Origin: Trichopria drosophilae
Taxonomy: Eukaryota; Arthropoda; Insecta; Hymenoptera; Diapriidae
Direction: 5' to 3'
Length of the DNA stretch: 64,000 nt
Assembly: GCA_030407085.1 (NCBI GenBank)
Contig: CM059585.1
Span: 100,162,501 to 100,226,500, forward strand
The notes under the pieces are model-generated. The model searched no databases, was not told where the DNA came from, and worked only from the letters and a program-made list of their open reading frames with translations. A program made the position numbers and the translations under genes. Shown piece by piece: positions 1 to 10,139 of the stretch (its first letter is position 1; every line of letters begins with the position of its first letter).

Positions 1-818
1 CCGAAAAAATTGTTGTTTTTTTTCGTTAAACTGCTCATTAGAACGATGTTGCTAGTACTTTAGGACATTCTAACCTCGAAATTCGAATTTAGACGGTGGA
101 AATACGTGTAATAAACGTAGGTATATCCGCCGACAAATTTTGGGCACGGTCAGCATTGATGGCCCCTAGGACTATAGTTTTGATAGTACTTAAGGATTGA
201 AGAACAACATTTGTATAGATTTCATTGTTTATTTTTTCTTCACAAATTTAATAACGCCAATTATTTAGTTATAAACTGTTACACAGTATCAAAAGTATCA
301 AAATTTTTAAAAGAAAAATGTTGAATTACCCATCTTAGAAAGATGAATTTCCTTTGTTTTAGTTTCACGTTTTCGTGTAATTCCATAAAATTATCTACAT
401 AACCATTAAAATACTGCGTAGATGTAACAACGAAACGCTATAAAAATAAACAAAATCAATCAAATTTTTAAATTCGCTATTTGAAGTAAATTCACAGAAA
501 TAATACAAATTTACATGTTCTATAATCTAAAGTATTAAAAACGACTAAATCACATTAACCAAACAAAATGTGTCTCGTCTTCGAAAACGTGGAATATCAT
601 CGCAGATAATTTCCTGAAACAATGAATTTGCACATCTAAGCGTAAAAATATTTTTTGTGGCTTCGTGACCTTTCATCAGTGTTGAGTAACACTTACGAGC
701 ATTACTCAGCTGAACGAGTAACAAGTGTTTCTTGTTTACAAAAATATTTTTAATTCGTTATCGAACAAAATTCTCCCGCCAGGATTATGTACAATTATTA
801 CACAAAAACTCGTGTCTT

Positions 819-1057
819 TTAGGACTTTTTATCTTTATCATACGTGTGTGTCCAAACTGGTTTTCTTTTTTCTATAAAACTTTTGATGCCTTCCTGAGCA
901 TCTTTCATCTTCAGGTTGTTGACCATGATTTCCGTACCAAGAGAATAAGCAGTTCCTGAATCCAATTCTGTTTGTTCGTAAATGAACTTTTTTCCAAGAC
1001 AAACTACCGAACGGCTTTTCGCTTTAATGGCGTCTGTAATTTTCTTCACTTCTTCAT
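819..1057 (-). CDS. ECHDC3: ECHDC3 coding exon 6 (C-terminus)
   Basis: Acceptor ATTTCAG|ATGAAG, phase 1. It encodes DEEVKKITDAIKAKSR, then GTAYSLGTEIMVNNL and the diagnostic ending QEGIKSFIEKRKPVWTH, followed by a short lysine-rich tail and a stop. The KRKPVWxH ending is the best family signature in the gene. Confidence 0.93.
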
Positions 1058-4000
1058 CTGAAATTTTATTACTGAATATTATATCTTATACTTTTATTTC
1101 ACGTCGAAAGAAAATGTCAATGTTTTCGTGAAATCGTATTAAAAAAAAAAGGTTTAAAATATCTATTTAATACGGGGGTCCAATTTTTAAAAGTACCAAA
1201 TTGGAATCACGTACAGTAAAAAAAGGTTTCCAAAATTCATCACCTTTTCTTATTAATTGTAAAATCTTATTTACCTAAAGCGGATTCCTGGACAACTTTA
1301 CTAACGAGTCCAGCTTCGTAGGCTTCTTTTGCCGTTATGGGAAATCCAGTAAACAACATGTGCGTTGCCAGTTTTCGTGGCAGGTTACGAATCAGGGGAA
1401 TTCCTGGAGTGGAACAAAATATTCCAAAATTCACTCTGAAATATTAAATTATAAAATGATTTTTTGTATTAAAATTCGGAAGTACTATTATGGAAAGCCA
1501 ACATTAAAAGATAAATATTAGGCAATTCCAAAACAATTGACATAATGTAGTTACTCGCGCATAGTCGCTGTCGTGATTCAATTCACTCCCGATGAAGAAA
1601 TGAGGCACTATTATTAAATAATCTTCCAATCAAGTATCAGTAGTATTGTTTATATGATCTTTGTCGTATATTGTACACGATGTTTTGGTAAATTATTGAA
1701 TGTTAATAAATACATCACTAGTAGTTACTAGCAGTGTAATTTTATCATTGAAATAAGTAAAAAATTTGTCTATATTAATTTTTTTAGGTTCAGGCTCGGA
1801 TGCGAAAAAAGTATACCACTCATGGCTACCGAAATGGTGGCTCCATCTTACTAGTGGCAGGTTTGCTCTCCGACTACTGTCATTCTTTCTCGCACAAGCG
1901 CCGTCAGTGCCAAAGAAGGATTAAGAATTAGGTGTTTTTCCGATAATGACACTAGTCGGAGGACTGTGTAATAATGTTATCTTATTTCAAAAAGTTAAAT
2001 GTCAAATTAATGCCTAATTAATTCCTTGTTTACTTTTTTAAAGATCTTAGGTTGCGTCTAGTATTGATAAATAATTGTTTAAATAACAATTAAAATTTCT
2101 GTTACAATAAACATAGCCCGTTTATTAACGACCAAACTAATATCATAATTTATATACCCTGGAGTGGAAAAGCTGCTTCTGTCAGTACAAACGACAATAT
2201 CGCAAGCGGCTACCAGTTGACAACCGGCAGCAGCAGCAAGGCCATCAACAGCTGCTATGACAGGAACCGGACATTGCACAATCGCCTCCATTAATTGGGC
2301 GCAAGTTTCAAAAACCATCCGGTGGTGATTTTCGCCCGTATCCGTCGTCTACAAGTTCAATCTAGTTTCATAATTTTGAATATTTATATTTTATTACAAA
2401 TGAAATCGAAAAAAGAACAGTGAAATTCGAAATGCAATGAAGTGTTTGAGATCTTACTAACAGTTCTTATAGCAATATTATAAATAATCGTAAAATTATT
2501 AAAAATTACATAAAGTTAATTAAAATATAAAGATTTGAATACAAAATAATAACCAAACCCGAAAAAGTTATTTGAATTCATGTTCTTCTGCGGTAGCTAT
2601 TCGTGAGATCACTAGATGGCCAATAAACCCATAAAAAAAGTGGACCCTTACGCAAAACAAAAAAAAATGGAATTTATATTCGGCTTTAACAGATACGAGG
2701 ATAATTCCTGAAATACTTAATTACTTACCAGTTCTTTTAAATTGTGCCCCGCTGAGAACACTTTTCCAGGGGCTGCTTTGATAACAATCGATCGAAGTGA
2801 AACATTTTCCGAGTCATACGCAATGCTTTGTAAAAGCATCGTCAATGTTTCAAGCGAAAGAGAGTTTAGCGTCTTTGGATGGTTTAGTTGTACAGTTCTA
2901 ACCTGTACGAAAACATTTCAGGCCATTAATAAAGTAGCAGTGTTAAAAATAAATGTTTTGGTTCAGGGAACGCTACTTAAGATTTTTTAATAGTTTACAG
3001 AAATAATGAAATTCGGTCTTTTTTTATCCGGGAAAAAATGAATTACTTTTTTATTGCGTGAAATATACTTATGTTATCAAAAGTCAAATTTTTTAAACCG
3101 CCTTTTCAAAAATTGCATAAAATAAGTATGAGGCATTCCACGTGAAAAGAGCTACTTTTCACTACCTTTTGGGAATGTAAATGTTGCATTCTAGCCCCTA
3201 TAACACATTTTTGTTCCTTCAGTATAGAATTCTTAGGAAATGGTTTCATTAATACTATTAATCAGAAAAATGATTCAATGGATTTTAAAGATTTGCTCCC
3301 AGATAATTGAAAATATTTATTTAAACATTAAAAATAAAATAAATTGGAAATATGTTTACATACAAGGCAGCAAAATATTAAAATGTCTTACATTGAATCC
3401 CGAAAGAGCTCTTAAAGAAGACTGTAATGCATCGAGTTTAATAACTTCGAAAGAACTCTCACATATGAGGTCTTTTAAACGAGCTTTTATTTTAAGAGCT
3501 TTGTCACTTCTCAAACGGTACATGTCTAAACAAGAGTTCGTTCAGAATATAAAATATATCTACCTTACAATGAGGTCTAAAAAAACAACCACTTAAACAT
3601 GTCTTACTTAGAACTTCTGGTCATTTCGAAAAGGTCTAATGTGTAACGTCTTAAATCGATCGAGTTTTGGAACATCTCGTTTTGGTACAGAGATCCTCAG
3701 AATTAAGATCAGCGTTGCTTCCAGAAACACTGGATGGCAATCGAATACAAAAATTTATTTCATACGCAGACCGATTCTTGTGTATTATTATTGTTCGCTC
3801 TCAACGAAATCCTTTTAAAAGTATTTATTATATTATTTATTTTATTTTGAGTGTAAAGTCTTTCAAATAAGAGCTCTTATCTGATATCTTATATGTGAAA
3901 AGTCTAGTAAACTTCTTAAATTCGAGGCATACATCTTTGTAAAGATCACTTTAAGAATTTCTTCTGATAACATTTTAAAATTGTTAGTACTTCTTAAGGG

Positions 4001-7000
4001 GCTCTTAAAGGTTTCTTTTTGCCGTTTAGGTTACTGTGTAAAATAAATCATCCCAAACAGCAAAAATACATCTTTAAGAACTCTTTCAGAAGTTATAAAA
4101 ACTGCAAGACGTCTTATAGTATTTTTCGATACAAGGCCGTAAAACCAGATTTTACGGATCGCATGAGGCCGTAAAGTCTTACGGCCTTGTGTCGAACATT
4201 ATTTTTCGGTACTGAAAGTTGTAAAAATTCGATTTCGCGGACTGCATTTAGTCCGTATGGGTTATGTTTTTGACAGCGCAGATTCGTCTTAAACGTGATC
4301 AAAATCATTTCACTTCATCACAAAAATTTCATTTTACGGACTAATAGTAGGCATGCGGATTTCACGGCTATAGTACCGAAAAATACTTATCATAAAGTTC
4401 TCTTAAACTGATCTTTAAGAAGACTTTTGCGGCGCTTTGATGAACTCTACAAGACCTCTACAACATATTAGGTGTCAGAAATGAGCTCTTATTTTACAGC
4501 TTTGCCATATAAAATAAATGATATAAATGAAAAACAAATTTCTGAAAATTAAAAATTCTATTTTTGGACCTTAAGTATTAATTAATATAATCCTTCCATC
4601 AGTTCAATTTACCATTTGTATAATTATACAATAGAGTCTCGGTATATTTGCGTTTCGCTATATTTACGTCCCAGCATATTTGCCCGAGTCTGTTTCGTTT
4701 TACTTGCGTTTTACTTGGGGCCTCAAGGATGACGTCATGAACGTAATGCGATTGAAGGGAGTAGGGAGTACGAGAAGCGTCGCTCTCCTTCTTTTGGAAA
4801 ATATAATGAGATTCTACTGTATATTGGTCGGCTATTACATTCAATAGAATGGAGATCATACAATAATAACACAAAATTGTAGGACCACTTGCTAAATATC
4901 GTAAAAGCACTTATTCTTTCTTTATAGCTATATCATCCATCAGTCTGCATATGAAGTAAACATCTAGCGATTTCATTTTAAGATTTAATTACCATCTAGT
5001 GTCGCTGGAAGAAACTCACATGTCAATTCTGGGGATCTTTTTACAAAAAAAAAGATATGATATGCTAAAATAATACTTAATTTTGTCTCATCACCACTTA
5101 ATTTATAGTATCCCTTAAGTTATATACTTAAATTGACTTGAACGGTAGATACATTTCACTATACAGTAGAGTCCCGGTATAATTGCGCCTCGCTATATTT
5201 ATGTCCCAGCATATTTGCCCGCTTCCGTCTAGTTATATTTACCTGTCGCCCCTCCCTTTCCCCCAGATTGCAGGGTCGGGCCTGCTGTGGCGTCAGGATC
5301 ATAACGCGACAGAGGGGAATGGGAGAAACGCCGCTTCCCTTCTTTTGGTAAATATAACGAGACTGGTGGGGAAGGTGAAAAACCGGGTGGGTAAATATAC
5401 CAGGACTCTACTCTATTAATAATGAAACTATGGAAAATAACGTCGTCAACGTTGACCAGTCATAGCCATAGAGTTAAAACCTTCAAGTGTGCTCTTCTAT
5501 AAGGTACTTCCTTATTGTCAGGTTTTTTTAACCCGCCTTTATACATTAAACCTTTTCATCCCACGTTTTTTTTCGATATTACTTTTTCCATAAATGACGG
5601 CAATTTTTTCTGATTTTTTTAACATCCAGTTCACTGGTCCGTGCTGTTAAAGGTAAAATTGAGGGCTTGAAAATTACTTTTGAACTAGATACATCTATAT
5701 TATTTTTAACAACATTTTGTTCCACATAATTATAAATACTAGAAGTACCAAAAATAAATATAACTACTTTTTATGACAGTACCGTAATTCAGAAATTCTT
5801 TATTTGCTACGTTTCCAAATTTTAAACTATTTCTATATATTCGAACAATGGAGAGGTTAAAAAAATTGAAAATACATCCGATAAAAATCTTGATGTTTGG
5901 GTTTGAACAAACGTTACGTTTACTCTCACTTTACGTGAAGCGGTCATGTATATTCATTGACTTTTTACACAAGCTCACGAAAGTGACGATGTCACGTTAC
6001 ATAAGATGCATTGCAGTAGAATAAAAAAAGCAAACGTAAACAAACTGGAGCAACAACATTTATATATCTGGTTCACCCACGCGAGGTCGATCATCGCACG
6101 AGCGCAAAAAAAAACATTTATAAAAAAGATAAGTATCAAATCTGTAAATCACCAACCCCGTCTTTTTCTTCGGTTTCCACATACTTCTCACCAGTGAGCG
6201 AAGAAATCCTGTTTGCTGCGATTGTCCTTGTAATAGATCGGCCCACCTGCAACATTGAGCGGGCGACGAATAAGGAGCGCGTGCTTTTCTTTTCGATTTC
6301 AAAATTCGAACTTATTCCAACTGCCTCCGCGTATTCTCTGGCCATTTTTCGTATTTGTTTACATTACTATTGTCTCGTAAATGATAGGTAAAAATGAAGT
6401 AATTTCTATATATATATGCAGGATTGCCGAAAACTGTTTATATTTTCTATAAATATTTGTTTATAAAACGTTTATATAAATATTTGTCATGAATCTAAAA
6501 AAAAAATCAGGCCGTAACAATGAAAATTATATTCTTCAAACTACTCGTTTTCACTGGATACAGCCGCTTTTGGAACGTTTCGAGATTATTCGGAACGAAG
6601 TCGTCGGCAATCTGCATTCTTCGAATGTCGAAATAATCTTAATGAAAACAGTTCGCCATTTATAAGTTCATGTACCTTAAAAAATGAAAATGTCATTGCT
6701 AAAATTATAACCCATTTTATAGGCAGTTATTTTTTTTCTATTTTTTGACTACACTAATTCATTTTTTATATTGACGAAATCTATACTTTCTTACCTCCAA
6801 ATTTGTATTAGATTTTTGTTGTAAATTACATTCGGAAGATGAACTTTTAAAAGTGACGCATCACGTAGTTTCCGCTTCCTGACGCGAGGAGGCGCTGAAC
6901 CATAAAGTGCATATAGAGATGTTGCATGTAGTATGCAGTTCGATTTCGGAAGTGTTGCGAAAGAAAGTGACCGTGAATAGAATTGTTTCCATTTTTCTCA

Positions 7001-7123
7001 AAGTGGACATTCCGAGAGCTAACCGAAGGTCGAAGACCGGTTTGTCGTATCGAGTGAATGAAGAAAGGCGTTCCTTACCTGCATAGAATTGCGAAAAAGC
7101 CGGAACGTTCCCAGGGACGCCAT
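819..7123 (-). CDS. ECHDC3: ECHDC3-like mitochondrial enoyl-CoA hydratase domain protein (six exons)
   Basis: Coding exons, in order of translation, are 7123-7079, 6246-6157, 2902-2729, 2348-2158, 1435-1275 and 1057-819. They sum to 900 nt, 299 residues plus stop, close to the roughly 300 residues usual for the family. All introns are GT..AG and every junction keeps frame. Residues 1-35 are basic and hydroxylated without acidic residues, as in a mitochondrial presequence. The crotonase fold follows: first oxyanion-hole segment SAGHNLKEL (about 95-103), second segment AAAAGCQLVAACD (about 141-153), then STPG..NFGIFCSTPG and the C-terminal KRKPVWTH. Compared with classical enoyl-CoA hydratase, Gln stands where the first catalytic Glu is expected, as I recall for ECHDC3, so hydratase activity is doubtful. 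The family is linked to fatty-acid and insulin-related metabolism; the reaction is not established. A possible AATAAA on the minus strand lies at 233-228. Confidence 0.93.
1275..1435 (-). CDS. ECHDC3: ECHDC3 coding exon 5
   Basis: Acceptor TTTCAG|AGTGAA and donor TTAG|GTAAAT. It encodes VNFGIFCSTPGIPLIRNL and the segment LFTGFPITAKEAYEAGLVSK, the helix that closes over the acyl-CoA pocket in crotonases. It has no ATG-initiated ORF of its own and was found by splicing logic. Confidence 0.92.
2158..2348 (-). CDS. ECHDC3: ECHDC3 coding exon 4 (second oxyanion-hole segment)
   Basis: Acceptor GTAG|ACGACG and donor CCAGG|GTATAT. It encodes VPVIAAVDGLAAAAGCQL and ACDIVVCTDRSSFSTPG. The final Gly codon is split (GG|A) and completed by the first base of exon 5. 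Open reading continues a short way past the donor and is not coding. Confidence 0.93.
2729..2902 (-). CDS. ECHDC3: ECHDC3 coding exon 3 (first oxyanion-hole segment)
   Basis: Fifty-eight codons from VRTVQLNHPK to SAGHNLKEL, with acceptor CAG|GTTAGA and consensus donor CTG|GTAAGT, phase 0. It carries the N-terminal beta-alpha unit of the crotonase fold and the A-G-H-N-L oxyanion motif. Confidence 0.93.
4118..4387. mobile_element. Short TIR element, AGTATTTTTCGRTAC ends
   Basis: The ends are inverted copies of AGTATTTTTCGRTAC followed by a GGCCGT-like block, with a third internal copy near 4199. It lies inside ECHDC3 intron 2. The related repeat at 9590-10080 reads straight through the matching site (around 9648-9662), so this is an insertion of about 270 bp. 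It has no coding capacity. Confidence 0.7.
4629..4819. mobile_element. MITE, pogo/Tigger-like, CARTAGAGTCYCGGTAT family, copy 1
   Basis: Termini CAATAGAGTCTCGG and GAGATTCTACTG, flanked by TA on both sides. The uninterrupted homologous repeat near 9855-9868 has a single TA at this point, which confirms the target duplication. Interior runs of TATATTTGCG / GCTATATTTACG are shared with copies at 5164 and 58330. The terminal motif resembles pogo/Tigger elements; no transposase is present. Confidence 0.85.
5164..5413. mobile_element. MITE, CAGTAGAGTCCCGGTAT family, copy 2
   Basis: Begins CAGTAGAGTCCCGGTAT and ends ATACCAGGACTCTACT(C), with TA on each side. The centre is more G+C-rich than the flanks. 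Same family as 4629-4819 and 58330-58588. The open frame crossing it is not a gene. Confidence 0.88.
6157..6246 (-). CDS. ECHDC3: ECHDC3 coding exon 2
   Basis: Thirty codons starting VGRSITRTIAANR and ending EEKDG. The acceptor is preceded by a C/T-rich tract. The donor is a weak GGG|GTTGGT, but the join EKDG|VRTVQLNHP matches the start of the crotonase domain in this family. Phase 0 at both ends. Confidence 0.85.
7079..7123 (-). CDS. ECHDC3: ECHDC3 coding exon 1 (start codon, presequence)
   Basis: The ATG at 7123 opens 15 codons reading MASLGTFRLFRNSMQ and ends in the strong donor CAG|GTAAGG, phase 0. It joins in frame to the exon at 6246 and gives a typical mitochondrial targeting peptide. 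An alternative start at 6345, reading directly into exon 2, would give a 317-residue protein with an acidic N-terminus. I prefer the spliced form because of the strong donor and the pyrimidine-rich acceptor ending TGTTGCAG. Confidence 0.78.
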
Positions 7124-7400
7124 TATCGCCACCTATCACAACTTTTCGCGGCACTGAACTTTAATCGACTGAAGTCTTAATAGTTTTCGATCGTCAAGTT
7201 AACTTCTGCGCATTGACCAGGGATCTGATAAGACAACGAACTTTGCAAAATCAGACATTCGGGTTGACGGGTACTCTGAGTACGGAGGAGTGGATTTTTG
7301 AAAGTGGGAGGACGGCTGTGTCGTCACGTGTTTAATGGCGGGAAATTTCAATGTTCCGTAGTGCGCAAATTCTGTACCTCAACAGTTTTTCGGTTATATG
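7124..7400 (-). promoter_or_regulatory. ECHDC3 upstream/promoter region
   Basis: The DNA just upstream of the ECHDC3 start is clearly richer in G+C and CpG than its surroundings and includes a TCACGTGT E-box around 7324-7331. No TATA box is evident at a useful position. I cannot place the transcription start. Divergent transcription is possible, but no plus-strand gene follows. Confidence 0.45.
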
Positions 7401-8719
7401 TATAACATATTTTATGCAGGATTAGGCTGTATACATAACAATTTTAGGCTGGGTCTAAATCTACGTATAAATTAATTTCATATATGCTTGGATTTGGCAG
7501 TCAGATCGATTAAATGCTTTCTCCCCAATTCGGGGTATCTTCTGGGGGACTAACGCCCCCAGACCTCCTGTTAACGCTATCCTAACCTATCCAAACACAT
7601 AAAACTTTGTTACATCCGTCTCTCTTCCACTCACACATGATATAGGAAACCGTATGTGGATATAGACACTCCAACAATTTTAATAACATTTAAAAGAAAA
7701 AATTATTTGTTAAACTTCAATTATTCATTGGAATTTGAAAAAACTAGACCATATTTACATTATTTATATTTGGTTATTTTATGTCTTTGAATTAATTTTT
7801 ATCCTGGTGTTATAACAGTGCTATTATAAAAACAAATCAATAGATTCTAAAAATATAATTTATATTATAGCGATAAACTAGTAAATCAAGTACCTTTGTT
7901 GAGAACCTAATAGTTATCATCTTTTATAATCTTGTATAATTTTCAGATCTTTTATTATATATTTTGTAAATTCACTGAAAATTATCTACCCTAGAAAATG
8001 TGAGTAATAAAGTTTTAAAAATTATTTGCAACACCTCAATACATTAAAGATAATAAAAAAGATACTAATTTAATAGAACAGATTTCAAAAACATTTCGTT
8101 GTCAATAATTCCACAGTGTACGATTCGATAGGGATGCACCCGTAAATTTTTTGCAGATATATAGAACAATGCGATAGTTTTCTAAATAAAATGTAGACAC
8201 TGGTGTATCATAACTATTGAAATATTTGTCAGTTTTGAATCGTTTCAATTTTTATTAGATACAAAGTAAAATAAAATTACTTATAAAAATAATTACCAAA
8301 ACGAGTGAACAAAGATGTACACAGTTCGCGGGGGAACGTAATTTCCAGAAAGCAGATAAATGAATGATAACGACTTGCTTTCCTTTCTGTTCTGAATCAA
8401 TCTGGTTATATCAAGAATATTTCGGACCAATACTTTGTATACAATTTTAAATCTGTATAAAAGTAAACATGCTTATATTTGCATTCATGTATCAATTAAT
8501 ATCAATGTCTCAATTAAGATAAGTATACCGTTTATCAATGTCGCGAATTTAAAATAAAAATGTACGGTCGTAATTTTTTATGTATAGAACTTCTGTTTAT
8601 AATATTAATAATACATCATACTGATTCTTTAAGACCCATTTAAGAAGTCTTCAACGTTTTAATCTGTCTTTAATACTTATTAGAAAGAGTACAGTATCTC
8701 TATATCTCTATAGTACAGG
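7401..8719. other. AT-rich DNA without a recognised gene
   Basis: No ORF, splice pattern or structured repeat that I could support. A short G+C-richer stretch around 7525-7575 contains the small inverted pair GGGGGACTAACGCCCCC. Confidence 0.5.
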
Positions 8720-9075
8720 ATTCGTAATCAGCGTCCCTGAAATCCCTTCAATAACAAATTTGATCCGCCATTTTTAACTTGGTAAAATAATAACAGGTAA
8801 CATAGTCGTTTTCAAAATTTTTGACTGAGAAAGTAGATCCGGCATTTTCATTCTTCAAGACTAATACCACATTTATAATCTGCGACCCACAAAGCCCCCT
8901 AATAACGAGTTTTAGGCAAATTCGATGAATTTTGAAACATTCGTCCGCCATATCAAATCCGCCATTTTGAATTCTTTGAAACCGACATCAGATTCGTAAT
9001 CAGCGACAACGAAATGCCCTGTGTATCAAATTTTAGCTATTTTCAGTGTAAAGGAAAATGTATGCCGCAAAGGGT
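8720..9075. repeat. Repeat with AATGGCGGATC and CGTAATCAGCGAC boxes
   Basis: Contains repeated boxes GATCCGCCATTTT, TCCGCCATATCAAATCCG and TTCGTAATCAGCG, ending in GCAAAGGGTTAA. The same words recur at 18030-18280, 37490-37800 and 61190-61680, so this is an interspersed repeat. Its coding frames are accidental. Confidence 0.7.
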
Positions 9076-9589
9076 TAAAGGAAATATTGCTACAATATAT
9101 AAATAGGGTTTCTTGCAAAATGTCTTAAAGTTTAATGTTAATGTAAGAAGGTGATAATCTTATGGAGAACTGAAAATTTAATGTTACAAAGTTCAATCAC
9201 ACTAATGATATGTTGACCTTAATATCAGGTTACCGACCGAGATAGTTACCTTTATCGCCACCAGGTACTATCGCAGCTTTTGCAGTTCTTTTCGGCTCGC
9301 GGTACGGAAGTGGTTTTATAATAGTGTATATTATGACGCATGGAGAGAAAGGGGATGCTTTATAAGATAGATAAGGTATACTAAGTTATTGTACGACTTG
9401 TACCTAACCTTACAACACTCTTACTCCTTTTGGTTGTGAGAGCTTAGAATTCTATATGTAAATATATGTAAATGCAAAATTATAGAAATATTATACCATT
9501 GCAATAGAATAATACCCACACATACATGTAAAATGTTAACCTGGAGAGTACACACATGTTATATGGAGATTATTTAACATTATCTTCCC

Positions 9590-10080
9590 AACCAGCAAAA
9601 AGACATCTTAAAGAGCTCTTTAAGAAGTACTAAAAATTGTAAGATGTCTCAAATACTTATCAGAAAGAGATCTTAAAGTAATCTTTCAGAAGACTTGTGC
9701 GTCGATTTTAAGAGCTCTATATGAGGTCTCAGAAAAGAGGTCTTATTTGAGAGCTTTGACATATAAAATAAGTAATATAAATGAAAAGCAAATTTCTGAA
9801 AATTATAGATTCTATTTTTGTTAATTTTTACTTGAGTTCCTTTTTATCGTTTGTATATTTATATATTGGATGGTGATTACATTTAATAGAATGGAGTCGT
9901 GCAATAATAATACAACACTGTGATAACACTGGCTAAATATCGTAAAGGCACTTATTTGGTCAGGACAGCTTATAATCTATCGGTCTGCATATATGAAGTA
10001 AATATCGAGCAATCTCATTTTTGGATTCAATAGCCACCTGGTGTCTCTGGAAGAAACACAGATAGATTTAAAACCTCAAA
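9590..10080. repeat. Dispersed repeat, copy B (empty-site copy)
   Basis: Matches the 4.0-5.03 kb part of copy A in the same orientation, sharing CATATAAAATAA.TAATATAAATG, CAAATTTCTGAAAATTA, ATTACATTTAATAGAATGGAG and CTAAATATCGTAAA blocks. It lacks both inverted-repeat insertions seen in copy A. It ends near a GCCACCTGGTG box at 10033-10043. Confidence 0.7.
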
Positions 10081-10139
10081 CATAGGACTTCAGGTCTTTT
10101 TGGAGAGATCTTAGGACTGAGTTGTAGAGGACAACTTTA

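Larger units (their letters stand above)
3200..5035. repeat. Dispersed repeat, copy A (carries nested insertions)
   Basis: An AT-rich repeat dense in AAGAGCTCTTAAAG / GTCTTTTAA-like words, then a segment with CATATAAAATAAATGATATA and GCAAATTTCTGAAAATT, then CTAAATATCGTAAA and a CTAGTGTCGCTGGAAGAAAC box. The second half aligns with 9590-10080 once the two elements at 4118-4387 and 4629-4819 are removed. It fills most of ECHDC3 intron 2. The 118-codon frame at 3240-3596 is repeat-derived. Confidence 0.7.

Noticed and set aside
3240..3596. 118-codon frame in ECHDC3 intron 2
   Set aside because: Lies in a dispersed repeat; its residues come from recurring AGCTCTTAAAG words.
6136..6345. Unspliced ECHDC3 start at 6345
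   Set aside because: Not ruled out, but the spliced start at 7123 has a strong donor, keeps frame and gives a better mitochondrial presequence.
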